Positions 42,950 to 53,048 of a stretch of DNA of 64,000 nucleotides are shown here, in pieces (the stretch's first letter is position 1; the number at the start of each line of letters is the position of its first letter). Below the pieces are notes generated by a model that saw nothing but the letters and a program-made list of their open reading frames with translations, was not told the origin of the DNA and searched no databases. This DNA comes from Rhynchopus euleeides (taxonomy: Eukaryota; Euglenozoa; Diplonemea; Diplonemida; Diplonemidae): assembly GCA_963210315.1 (NCBI GenBank), contig OY723319.1, positions 558,001 to 622,000 of the forward strand. Reading direction: 5' to 3'. The position numbers were made by a program, and so were the translations under genes.

Positions 42950-44021
42950 GTTCGGTTTGTTTCCCAAGGGGACACCTTTGCGGGCCCTCCCGAGCCTCTG
43001 GAAATTGCCTGCAGTGGGACCTCCCATTTTGGCCGCTTTTTGTCAGATGACCCACTCCTGTGGGGTGCTGTAGCATCTGGAGGCAGAGTCTTCCCGCGAC
43101 ATGTGGTGTACCTGGGTTGGGACAGGGGACCATTTGAACCTCAGTGTGTGCCTCTCCCCATCCTGCGGCGTGTACAGCAGCGACACCTCCAGAGGAGGGA
43201 CAGATCACAGGCTGGTTCGACCCGTCGTCCACTCTTCTCCCGTCTACCTTGACTACGTACCATGACGGGGTGTAGGTAATGTCCACCCGCAGACTGCTGT
43301 GCGGCGTGCAGGAGATGCGCCACTCCCGTGGGGTGCTGTAGTAGACTGAGTCGTGGTCTGACATGTAGTGCACCGTCTCTGGGCTGGGCACTGAGGTCGC
43401 GGGGATCGAGGCACTGGGTGCAGCTGGGGTGGAGGTAAAATCCATCAATATAGTGCTGAACGCCGTGCAGGAGATGAGCCACTCCTGTGGGGGTTGAGGA
43501 CTGAGTCGTGGTCTGACATGTAGTGCACCGCACCTGGGCTGGCCGTCACTGGGCTTGGTGTAGGTGGCGCTGGGGTCACAGGGGTCCATGTGCTGGGTGC
43601 ATCTGTGGCAGGGTACCACTGGAGCCTCACAATGTGGCTGTGCCCATCGTACGGGGTGTACAGCAGAGACACCACCTCAGAGGAGGGACAGGCAACCTGG
43701 TGGTAGGACGCAGAGTGGATCACCTCCCGTCCAATCTGAGGTGCACCCATAAAGTGCTGTACAGCGTGCAGGAGATGACCCACTCCTGTGGGGTGCTGAA
43801 TCTGGTGGGGGGGGGGGGGGGCCAGCCGCGATCCGACCTGACATGCGCCGCCACGGGGGCGGGTGTCGCTGGTGCTGGAGTGGCGGGGGCCCAGGTGGGT
43901 GCAGGTGCAGCTGTGCCGTCCTGGTCGACCTCCTCTGAATCCGTCATGTTGTAGAGCGGGGCACCGTCACAGCGCCCTCTGCAGCACACACCGCCAGGGC
44001 GGCAAGCACCGCGGCACGCAT
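42950..44021 (-). pseudogene. Broken gene for a secreted protein with repeated ~130-residue modules
   Basis: An ATG at 44021 begins a signal-peptide-like sequence (MRAAVLAALAVCAAEGAVTV). After frame changes, the minus strand encodes at least three copies of a module. Its landmarks are VHYMSDHDS, a (T/S)P(Q/R)EW(V/R)ISCT segment, then VACPSSEVVSLLYTPYDGHSH or VICPSSGGVAAVH, separated by Thr/Pro/Ala-rich linkers. The modules lie in different frames (breaks near 43980, 43785 and 43520), and a run of 14 G interrupts one. No known domain is recognised. It looks like a decayed extracellular or cell-surface protein gene; several unrecognised introns are a less likely alternative. Confidence 0.5.
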
Positions 44022-44850
44022 TGTTGCAGGGACACCTCACCTGCAGAGTGGCGGTGCGTGTTGGTGTGGTGAAGCGTGTGAAGTGGGGGCAGGGCAGCAG
44101 GAAGGCTCGTGTGAGAGGGCGCAAGGGAGGGCAGAGGCAGAGACCGGGGGAGCGGCACGGGGCGGGGTTGGCAGCAGCAACGGAGTGGCACGGCGACATA
44201 CATCAGCGGAAAAGCTGAACAGATACGATCCCGTCGGGCTGCTTGATGCACTGCCCTTTAGATAGAGGAGGCATAGCAAACAGAAATCCCTAACAAACTT
44301 TTGTCTCCGAAATTATTTCGGTCAAAATCTCACGAAAAAAACGAGAAACCAGACCCACCGCACATCGAGAATGTCATTTTTCGGTGATTTCCGGGGTCTG
44401 TGGGTCCACGTGGGCACTTGACAACCTCCCCTTCACCCCAGATGGGGTCCCAAACTGGGCACACAAGGGGTAGAACGTCAAAATAGGAGGGTCTCCGACA
44501 CACCATCACAAAAACGGGCAATGAAAGGCTTGGGAAGTTGGTTGAAGGGAGGGCGCTAGTGACCGCATTGAAGCGAAGCGACACACACCTGCGAAACAGA
44601 AGAGGCGAAACGTTCTCACCCCAGTCAAAGCAAGCAGAAAGAGACTTGTGTGGAGGAAAAACGGTGCTCCACTGGGACACGCGCCCCTTGCCCCACTCGG
44701 GGGTCGGGGAGGAACGTCTGTCGCGTGGGGTACAATGAAGCCACTCGACACCAGTAGGTCGCGAGGGGGGTCATGGGTCGGGCGCGGGGGGGCACAGGGG
44801 GGCACAGGGGGGGCGCGGGCGGCTCCGCCGCCCGCGCCCGCCATTGTAGG
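44022..44850. other. Gene-free spacer with a 135-bp repeat
   Basis: Bases 44265-44400 (starting GAGGAGGCATAGCAAAC) recur at 56929-57064. A 13-bp inverted copy of the start, GCTATGCCTCCTC, is at 46536-46548. The sequence may be the end of an element spanning 44265-46548 that contains the 21-bp minisatellite. A GC-rich hairpin, GGGCGCGGGCGGCTCCGCCG, precedes the minisatellite at about 44810-44840. Confidence 0.5.
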
Positions 44851-44869
44851 ACCCGCCTCCGACGAGTTA

Positions 44870-45940
44870 CCAAACCTATTTCCTGGCTACCGGGACCTAC
44901 TATCTGACTACCGGAACCTATTTTCTGGCTACTGGAACCTATTTCCTGGCCACCGGAGCCTAATTCCGGTCCACCGGAACCTATTCTCTGGCTACCGGAA
45001 CCTATTCCCTGTCCACCGGAACCTATTTCCCGGCCACCGGAACCTATTTTCTGGCCACCGGAACCTATTTCCTGGTCACCGGAACCTATTTCCTGACTAC
45101 CGGAACCTATTTCCTGGTCACCGGAACCTATTTCCGGTCCGCCGGAACCTATTTCCTGGCCACCGGAACCTATTTCCTGGTCACCGGAACCTATTTCCTG
45201 GCCACCGGAACCTATTTCCTGGTCACCGGAACCTATTTCCTGGCCACCGGAACCTATTTCCTGACTACCGGAACCTATTTCCTGGTCACCGGAACCTATT
45301 TCCTGGCCACCGGAACCTATTTCCTGGTCACCGGAACCTATTTCCTGGCCACCGGAACCTATTTCCTGGTCACCGGAACCTATTTCCTGGCCACCGGAAC
45401 CTATTTCCTGGTCACCGGAACCTATTTCCTGGTCACCGGAACCTATTTCCTGACTACCGGAACCTATTTCCTGGCCACCGGAACCTATTTCCTGGTCACC
45501 GGAACCTATTTCCAGTCCACCGGAACCTATTTCCTGGTCACCGGAACCTATTTCCTGGCCACCGGAACCTATTTCCAGTCCACCGGAACCTATTTCCTGG
45601 TCACCGGAACCTATTTCCTGGCCACCGGAACCTATTTCCAGTCCACCGGAACCTATTTCCAGTCCACCGGAACCTATTTCCTGGTCACCGGAACCTATTT
45701 CCTGGCCACCGGAACCTATTTCCTGGCCACCGGAACCTATTTCCTGGCCACCGGAACCTATTTCCAGTCCACCAGAACCTATTTCCTGACTACCGGAACC
45801 TATTTCCTGGTCACCGGAACCTATTTCCGGTCCGCCGGAACCTATTTCCTGGCTACCGGAACCTATTTCCTGGCTACCGGAACCTATTTCCTGGTCACCG
45901 GAACCTATTTCCGGTCCACCGGAACCTATTTCCTTCATGT
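44870..45940. repeat. 21-bp minisatellite, about 51 units
   Basis: The unit is CCGGAACCTATTTCCTGGNCA, with a few alternating variants at the last seven bases (CTGGCCA, CTGGTCA, CTGACTA, CAGTCCA, CCGGTCC). Units at the left edge are more diverged. Because 21 is a multiple of three, both strands are open for about 440 codons (RNLFPGH and EIGSGGQ heptads). I see no signal peptide, flanking domain or splice context to support a gene. Confidence 0.9.
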
Positions 45941-48122
45941 GCACCTGCAGTCGGCCCAGTCACATCACCCACAACCATCCACAACTGTCCAGAACCGTCC
46001 ACAACCGTCCACAGGTGAAAAAGTGCCACAACACCCCCATAATGACCACCTGGGGGTGATTTTTGGGTGTGGACGGTCTGCCCGAGGACTGGCGACCTCT
46101 AACAACGTCTCGCAACCACCAGCAACCTCGAACAACTTGTTTTCAGACCGTCCGCAACTGTCCACAACCGTCCACAACCGTCCACAGGTGAAAAAGTGCC
46201 ATAACACCCCCATATTGACCACCTGGGGGTGATTTTTGGGTGTGGACGGTCTGGCTGTGGCCGTAGAATGCGAAAAAACCGATTTTGGTACTCTATTGGC
46301 CTGTGGTGGCCCGTAGAAATGTAGTGATTGCGATTTTGAGCCATTTTCCTAAGGAAACGGGCCCAGTTGGTAGGAAAATGTGAATTTTTGAATTTAAAAT
46401 GTAACATCGAGCATTTAGAGAGTGTGGACGGTTGTGGACGGTCGTCCCGGACCGATTTGGGACCACTTTTGGTATAGGGTCGAAAAGACAATGCGATTTT
46501 AAAAAAAATATTTTTTTAGACAGCCAGGTCAGCAGGCTATGCCTCCTCTACTTTAGATCAGAGGCGGCCAGACACATGGCTCTTCTTAGCTGAGGACGCC
46601 TGACGCGCCCATTGTATCGAGGTGCTGTTCACGATGTCGGGTACCGTGTTGGTGGGAAAATTCGGTAAATTGAACAATTTTGAACGATTTTTGGCCGTGC
46701 TCGTAGCATTCCCCGTTGAGGGGTCGCTATATCGTGTTCTCCTGGCCGCACGGAGGCATTGCCTTACGTCGCCTCTTCCTCTTTTCCTTTGGTGGTGTGT
46801 TGGTCTGGCACAGAGGGCGGGACCGTGCTGATATGCACAGTGACGACTCTCCCTTTTGTCTTGTGCCCGCCTCCACCGAGATACGGCTGATGCCTCTCAG
46901 ACTGGGGGCGGGCGGTCGCCGACGCTGACGCGCCTGGCGGCCTGTGGTAAGTGACGTGGGGCTGGGATGGGGGGGTAGTGAAATCGAATTTGAAGGGAGC
47001 ACAAGAATGATCACCCTTCACTCGTTATGCAGGTTGTGTCTGAAATCCAGTGTTTTTTCCGGCCTGTGTTGTGTTGTTGTACTGTGTGGGCAATTAGGCT
47101 GTGATGGTATGCAAAAACGTTCTTTGGTTCTCATGATCAAACGTCAAGGCACTCATCTGTGGAAATGTGCGTAACTGGTGTCATCATTGTAGTCAGGTTC
47201 ATGTAGCCTATGTGACCGCAGTGATGTCTTCAGTCATTCCATTTGCATGTCAGCTTGTTCGTTAAAAGAGGAACGTTCATGGGAACGTTCAGGGGGGGGG
47301 GCGCAAAAAAATTGCTTATGGTAGCAGTTTCGGCTGCCAACCCACGACCGTACCATAAGGACGCGGAACACATGCCGGGGCAGCCCGGTACGAGGTGTAC
47401 CTTTCATCAGGTGGGTATCGGCAAGATGCACAGCGTCAGGGGTGGGGACAGATAGAGGGCAAAAGATTTGTCTTGTGCCCGCCTCCACCGAGATACGGCT
47501 GATGCCTCTCAGACTGGGGGCGGGCGGTCGCCGACGCTGACGCGCCTGGCGGCCTGTGGTAAGTGACGTGGGGCTGGGATGGGGGGGGGGGTGTTGGGGA
47601 CACCATGCAACTTGCTCTTGTGTCGTCTTGAGATGAAACACAGGGACGGGTCAGCAAGGTGGGTGTTGTTCCGCGGGCATTATCTGTACGGCCCACAGAC
47701 ACAGCACTATAACCCAACTTTAACGAGCCCCTCCCACTTCTGAGGTAGACTGCTGGCTGGTTGGACAAGTTACACAGGTCAAACCATTCTGCCACGATTC
47801 TTGAACCTCGGAAGTGGCCTTGTTATGACAACCAGTTCCCTGTACGGGCAGGAGAAGCCAGGACAGCACAGAGGCTGGCAACTGTTCCCTAGGATACACA
47901 GCGGATATCATCCTTGGCAGCAGTTAGGTGGGAACAATCATGTGCGGAAACATGAAACAGGCACACATTGGGAGAAGATGTCGCGTTTCCGCGGCACATG
48001 GGACACAACACGAGGGGGTGATGATGAGGGGCTGGCAGCTGGGGTGGGGGTGGGAAGGGGGGTTGCCACACAGTGCAGCAGGGAAGGGAAGGAGAGGGAC
48101 AGGGGGCACCACTGCACACAGG
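45941..48122. repeat. Gene-free region with direct repeats
   Basis: A ~100-bp unit containing CCGTCCACAGGTGAAAAAGTG and ending TTTTTGGGTGTGGACGGTCTG occurs at about 45985-46080 and 46155-46252. A 119-bp segment (starting TTGTCTTGTGCCCGCCTCC) is duplicated at 46857-46975 and 47468-47587, bracketing the long interspersed repeat at 46975-47242. That repeat is nearly identical to 33922-34191. No protein domain is found. Confidence 0.6.
46975..47242. repeat. Long form of the interspersed repeat, nearly identical to 33922-34191
   Basis: It spans the 60-bp core, GTTGTGTCTGAAATCCAGTG, a GTTGTACTGTGTGGGCAATT segment and a conserved tail ending CAGTCATTCCATT. The two copies are essentially identical over about 265 bp, so this looks like a recently dispersed element, possibly SINE-like. 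I see no clear target duplication or A-tail. Confidence 0.7.
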
Positions 48123-50996
48123 CTATGCCTCTTCGATGGGTTCGTTCTGTGTCTTCTGTGTGGGGTCTCGGGCGCGCGCCTTGCAACATGCCAACGCAAC
48201 CAACACCAGCGCACACAGAAGCACGGCCCCACCAACACCGACACCGATGCCGATCTTCTGTGCCTCGCTCAGCCCGCCCGACTCATCCGAATCCGACACG
48301 GGCAGAGGGCCTGGTGTCACAGGCGACCCTGTCTGAAGCACACAGCGGAACTGCCCCGACACCTGCACGCGCGATGCACCCGACGTGCACTGCACTGCCT
48401 GGCACATCCCGTGCGTGTCGGGCACAGCATGCACGGCCCCACTGGCTGTGCAGGCCAGCCCGTGGTGAACGCCTGCACTGGACACATGGCCCAGGTTGCC
48501 CGGTGCAAGCACTGTCGCTTCGCGCCGTGCCGCACCCGCACCCGCACCCGCTGCGTTCAGAGCATCCGCAAGCGACGCAGTCCCAGAGATGAGGTCCGCG
48601 TGTGCCACCTCCGCCTGCACGAGCCCCACCACCCACAGCCCGCCCTGCACCACAACGGCATCCACCTGTGCCACCTCCCCCAGCACCCCGCCCAGCAGGG
48701 CTTTGAACTCAGCCTCCGTCGCCTCTGTCCACTGCGACAGGGTTGCCGCCTCGTAGAGCACCGTGAAGGAGACCAGCACACCCGAAGCCCCATCGGCCAC
48801 ACACAGCGGCACCGAGGGGGAGGCGGCCCTGTACCCTGGCGTGTGGCACACACACCCGCCTTCCACGCACGTCGATGCACCGTCCAGCAGCCCGTGCCTG
48901 CAGTCCTGCGTGGTGCGGCAGAACACAGTGGGTGCCGTCGGGGAACACACGAACTCCAGAACAAAACCCTGTGACTGATAGGAACGATCACTGGTGAACT
49001 GCACCACCACAGCACCCTCGTAGTGCATCGTCGGAGGAAGGGACCTACCGTTCAGCGTACCGTTCAGCCTTGTCTGCAGTGGGAAGGTGCCGTCGCTCTC
49101 CGGACGATAGATCAGGACGAAGTCGTAGTTCCGTTCAGTGCTGAACGACAGCCACCTCAGGCGAACGAATCGTCCGTCACACTCGAGGCGCCAGCAGCGG
49201 TTCTCGTTGTTGCCGTAGTTCCAGCGTGTGATGTTTGCGTTGCCCTCACGAAGCACCTCTCTCTCATCAGTGCACTGGGAGGGGAACCCCACACCGTCAA
49301 TTGGGGCCGCCATCGGGGACAGGTAGGTGTCTGGTGCATCGGCAGGTGGTTCTGGGACACACGAGTACTGCAGGGTGATGCCGTTCCCAGCATGTAAGTC
49401 CGAGCCGAAGTGCACCACTACAGGGCCTGGAAGGTACGACCTCTGGGGCTTGCTCTGTGAGTTCAGCACCTGCAGCATCGGGAACGATGGTTTGCTCGCA
49501 TCATGGACAATGACGTAGCTCTTGTACGCCAGGTGAACCCTAGCCCACACCAGCTCAACCACCTCGTTGCATTGGATGTGCCAGCACGCTGCAAACTCCT
49601 TCGGATAGCTGTGGGCGGGGTCCGCAGGGAAGGCAATTGTACCCTCGGTGGGATGATCAAGGTGCATGTAGGTCTCGTAGCAGTTCTCGTCCACCGCTGT
49701 GTACCCTGCAGGCTGCGGGCTGTCTGCACCCTCGCACGGCACGTGCAGCAGCTTGTTCGAGGAGCTGGGCCCCTCGTCCGTGACACGGCCCCCCAACGCG
49801 CTGTTCACGAGCCACTCACGCACCTGTGCCGGTGTCGGTGCCGTCGCCTGCGCGCCGATGTACGCCGCAGCTGCACCCGCAACAAGCGGGCTGGCCATCG
49901 AGGTCCCGGAGTAGATGCCGTATGTGTCGAACTGGGGCGGTGCGTTGTGCGGAGGCTGGTGTGAGGAGCGCGACGAGTTCACCTGCATACCGGGTGCGAA
50001 CAGGTCCACACACGTCCCGTAGTTCGAGAACCAGGCACGGAGGTCCCCATGCCCACCGGTGAACGTTGTGGCACCGACTGTGATCGCCTCGTCCACACGT
50101 GCAGGGGAGTAGGTGCAGGCATTAGAGTGGCTGTTCCCAGCAGACACAACAACCGTTACCCCTGCACGCACTGCAGCGACGACAGCTGCATCCAATACCG
50201 AGGTCCCATCCCGGCCAAGCGACATGTTGATGACACCACGACGCCCAGATGCACGCGCGTGTGCCACGGCAGCCTCAACCCCCGACACAATATAAGAAGT
50301 GGGCGCTGTCCCGTCGTCCCCCAGCACCCGCACTGCGACAATGCGTGCCGACTTTGCAAACCCGAACTGTGTGCCGGCCACCGTCCCAGCAACGTGTGTC
50401 CCGTGCCCCCTCACATCGTTGGTGGAGGGGTAGGCAGAGAAGGCCTGCACGCACCGCCCCTGCAGGTCTGGGTGTGTGCAGTCCACCCCGCTGTCCACGA
50501 CGTACACATCCACCCCCTCGCCCCACGAGGCGTTGTGGCGGAACCCTTCCGGCACGTGAGCGTCTGCCATGGCGCGCCGCAGCCCCCACGGCACAGGGGC
50601 CTCCTGCGTGTCCCCGCACTGCAGCCCCACGGCAGATGCATACACCACCCCGTCCTCCTCCACTTGGTCTAGCACCCCGGCAAAACGGGTCTGCAGGTGC
50701 GCCAGCTGTGCGGGCGTCAGCGACATGGACACGGCGTAGAAGTACGGCTCGATGGCGCCAGCAGACTGCTCCGCGCCGCCCGCCAGCGTCTGCCCCTGCC
50801 GCCGCTGCAGCGGGTACGCCTCGTCGTCCATCTGAAGGGCCAGCGCACGCAGCTCCGCAACAGAGTGCACGGCAGTGTTCTTCACAACCATGTTGTAGAC
50901 CTTCTGCCCGCCGTCCGCAGCAGCACCTGCGCTGTGCACCCCCACGAGCAGCGCCACGAGGGCAGTGCTGCGCAGCAACATCATGTGGGATATCAT
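48123..50996 (-). CDS. Membrane-anchored subtilisin-like serine protease with CUB domains
   Basis: The 957-residue protein is encoded without introns and is probably an extracellular, membrane-tethered endopeptidase. Order: signal peptide (1-27, ending AGAAA), I9-type propeptide (about 32-122), and S8 peptidase domain (about 135-420). The catalytic triad is Asp168 in VVDSGVD, His198 in GHGTHVAG and Ser366 in GTSMASP, with oxyanion Asn288 in SAGNS. The spacing resembles the proteinase K branch. Two CUB-like domains follow (about 439-547 and 575-684), then an EGF-like Cys-rich unit (693-733), a 100-residue region of unknown fold, a Cys-rich segment (848-886), one membrane helix (914-938) and a short cytoplasmic tail. 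All key residues are intact. Start: the next Met (residue 5) would also give a signal peptide. It is unrelated to its repeat neighbours. Confidence 0.92.
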   Translation of the reverse strand: MISHMMLLRSTALVALLVGVHSAGAAADGGQKVYNMVVKNTAVHSVAELRALALQMDDEAYPLQRRQGQTLAGGAEQSAGAIEPYFYAVSMSLTPAQLAHLQTRFAGVLDQVEEDGVVYASAVGLQCGDTQEAPVPWGLRRAMADAHVPEGFRHNASWGEGVDVYVVDSGVDCTHPDLQGRCVQAFSAYPSTNDVRGHGTHVAGTVAGTQFGFAKSARIVAVRVLGDDGTAPTSYIVSGVEAAVAHARASGRRGVINMSLGRDGTSVLDAAVVAAVRAGVTVVVSAGNSHSNACTYSPARVDEAITVGATTFTGGHGDLRAWFSNYGTCVDLFAPGMQVNSSRSSHQPPHNAPPQFDTYGIYSGTSMASPLVAGAAAAYIGAQATAPTPAQVREWLVNSALGGRVTDEGPSSSNKLLHVPCEGADSPQPAGYTAVDENCYETYMHLDHPTEGTIAFPADPAHSYPKEFAACWHIQCNEVVELVWARVHLAYKSYVIVHDASKPSFPMLQVLNSQSKPQRSYLPGPVVVHFGSDLHAGNGITLQYSCVPEPPADAPDTYLSPMAAPIDGVGFPSQCTDEREVLREGNANITRWNYGNNENRCWRLECDGRFVRLRWLSFSTERNYDFVLIYRPESDGTFPLQTRLNGTLNGRSLPPTMHYEGAVVVQFTSDRSYQSQGFVLEFVCSPTAPTVFCRTTQDCRHGLLDGASTCVEGGCVCHTPGYRAASPSVPLCVADGASGVLVSFTVLYEAATLSQWTEATEAEFKALLGGVLGEVAQVDAVVVQGGLWVVGLVQAEVAHADLISGTASLADALNAAGAGAGAARREATVLAPGNLGHVSSAGVHHGLACTASGAVHAVPDTHGMCQAVQCTSGASRVQVSGQFRCVLQTGSPVTPGPLPVSDSDESGGLSEAQKIGIGVGVGGAVLLCALVLVALACCKARARDPTQKTQNEPIEEA

Positions 50997-51486
50997 CTGT
51001 GTGGTGTGGGGTGTGCGGTGGTGTGACAGGGTCTTAGAGTGGCCCTAGTCTTAGGATTTTAGCAGAGCAAAAAGTGGGCAAAATTAAAGTGCTGTTTTTG
51101 GTCAGTTTTCCCCCTCTCGTACCCCTCCTGCCTGCCACAATGGGTGGTGGGGATGTTCCAGCACACATACACCCTAGACACAGGGGGGCACGCAGCAGGT
51201 CGGCCTTTGGCAGCCTCAGGTACGAAGTCAGATGGTTCCGCCCTCGCGAACGCAGAATCCAACACTGTCCTCACCACACGGCGCCAAACCTGATAACCTG
51301 TCGGGGAAGTGTCAAAGAATCCGGAAGTGTGTGGCTGCAATAAATGACAAAGTGCTCGCGAGTCAATGGGTAGGGTGGCGTCGGGACGGTCGGGAGGGGT
51401 TGGGGGAATGGGGCTGCAGACACGCTTGTTAGTCCGACTGCTTCCGGGCCTGGTGAGAAAAACTGAAGTCTGATCCAGAACGAACC
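50997..51486. other. Spacer between the divergent protease gene and the Gag-like frame
   Basis: It may hold the protease promoter. I see no defined motif, only short open frames. Confidence 0.4.
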
Positions 51487-52353
51487 TTGAGAGGCAAGAG
51501 AATGACACGCACAAGTGGGAGGGCACCCTCAGAAAAGCAGAAAAGAGAAGAAACCGACCAGCCCCGCACAAATCCGCAAAAGTACTTACCCACGCAGGGC
51601 TTCACGCACCACACGGAAGAAAAAAACCACAGAATGTGTTTGCTGCCCGCTCAGCAGACCAAGGCACACCTCGACCTCATGAGAGAGTCGGTACTAGACC
51701 TCGCCAAGGCGGTCCGCGAAAGCACCCAGCCGGCGGGGACTGGGGAAAAAGGGGGAGTTGCAGCCGTGGCGGCACAGGCGCAACCGGAGGGGAGCAGCCC
51801 CCCTGCCCAGGACCCCCCCAAGCTCCCGACAGTCGGGAACCTGCAGTCGGCCCTCAGCCTGCCCAACATGAGGCCGGCTTGCGTCTCACAGTGGCAGGAC
51901 TTTTTGAAGGCAGGAGGGGTGGCAGCGGCGCGGGAGATGATCCGGGACCTGCGCCTGCAGTTCGGGACGTCGAACAAGGTGACCCACCTGAGCACGTGGG
52001 TCGCCCTCGCGCAGGAGGCTGCTGAGCGGGGGTTCTGGTCCACCACCGTGACCCAGATGGGGAACCAGCTGCTGCACGAGCTGGTGGTGAATGAGGCGTG
52101 GAAACAACACAGGATCCCGCGGGCGCAGGTGGAGGCGGAGATGCGGACGGCCGACACGGAAGCATCCGCTGCTGACCGGGCCATCGCCAAGCTGGCGGGG
52201 CGTGCACGCACGACGAAGGGGGGAAAGGGGGGCAACGGTGGCCCTCCCCAGTCTTTTCCCCCCCCGAATCGGTATTCCCCCTACCCCCACCACACATTCC
52301 AGGGAAAGGGGGGAAAGGGGGGGAAACCCCGGGGCAACACCAACTGGAATTAA
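51487..52353 (+). CDS. Gag-like protein of a tyrosine-recombinase (DIRS/Ngaro-like) retroelement
   Basis: The 288-codon frame may start upstream of the true element; the conserved part begins near KAHLDLMRESVLDLAKAV. A central helical region (LPNMRPACVSQWQDFLKAGG to QLLHELVVNEAWKQH) is shared with the broken copy at 42228-42783. The C-terminal third is Gly/Lys/Pro-rich (GKGGNGGPP, GKGGKGGKPRG) and could bind RNA. It has no zinc knuckle. The next frame, 24 bp downstream, encodes the start of a tyrosine recombinase. This order (Gag-like then recombinase) is why I suggest a DIRS/Ngaro-type element, but no reverse transcriptase is present, so the copy is partial. Confidence 0.55.
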   Translation: MRGKRMTRTSGRAPSEKQKREETDQPRTNPQKYLPTQGFTHHTEEKNHRMCLLPAQQTKAHLDLMRESVLDLAKAVRESTQPAGTGEKGGVAAVAAQAQPEGSSPPAQDPPKLPTVGNLQSALSLPNMRPACVSQWQDFLKAGGVAAAREMIRDLRLQFGTSNKVTHLSTWVALAQEAAERGFWSTTVTQMGNQLLHELVVNEAWKQHRIPRAQVEAEMRTADTEASAADRAIAKLAGRARTTKGGKGGNGGPPQSFPPPNRYSPYPHHTFQGKGGKGGKPRGNTNWN

Positions 52354-52376
52354 CACCGGCACTCGGCCAGGACATC

Positions 52377-53048
52377 ATGCAGGCACTCGGCCAAATCACG
52401 GCACTCTGCCAAAAACTGGGACAGGAAAGGCCCCCCCAACCCCCTACCCCCCCTCCCGCCCCCCAGAACATCGTCCAGAACACTCTGTTGGAGGTGTACA
52501 CGCAAGCTGCGCCGGCAAGGACCCGGGCCAGGGACGACCACACTCTGTGGGAAGCAAAGGAACGGCTGGAAGAAGTCATGAAAGAGAGCCTGGCGGAACG
52601 CACAATCTCCACCAGGGGGGGACTATGGAAAAGACTGGAAAGTTGGTGTGTGACAGCAGACCTCTCCCTACCCCCCTCGGAAGATGCAGCAGTTCTGTTT
52701 CTGGCGGGAATGACACACTTGACAACAAGCACAGTCAAAAATTATGCATCGGCAATAAACGCAGTCGGTCTGCAGCAGGGGAATTGGTCCCCGCTCCCCC
52801 TTCAGGGCTATGCCAACGCACTGGCTCGTGCGACCCCCTTTTCCCCCCCGAAGCAAGCTGTCCCCGCAAAAAAAGCCGAAGTGACCCAGGCGGTGTTTGT
52901 ACTGTTCACAAGGGGGCACGAGGTGGAGGCGAACCTGTTGTTGTTTCAGTGGAAGATGAATGAAGTGAAATTGACATGTTGTTACCAGTATGTCAAAAGA
53001 GTGAATACAAAGAGCAATGTTCTTGACATTGCTCAGAACCATGGCTGA
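52377..53048 (+). pseudogene. Truncated tyrosine recombinase (N-terminal core-binding domain only)
   Basis: The 223-codon frame starts at an ATG 24 bp after the Gag-like stop. Residues about 60-140 (EERLEEVMKESLAERTISTR-like helices, then LTTSTVKNYASAINAVG) resemble the SAM-like core-binding domain of tyrosine recombinases in DIRS/Ngaro and phage-type integrases. The catalytic Arg, HxxR and Tyr motifs are missing. The sequence stops soon after KPAKKAEVTQAVF-like residues in unrelated sequence. Confidence 0.55.

Noticed and set aside
44625-46018. 456- and 439-codon frames on opposite strands
   Set aside because: The 21-bp unit is divisible by three, which keeps both strands open. There is no independent coding evidence.
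12215-47021. Several minus-strand proteins beginning MKGDHSCAPF
   Set aside because: The shared start is the reverse reading of the dispersed 60-bp repeat, so it is not a conserved signal peptide or gene family.
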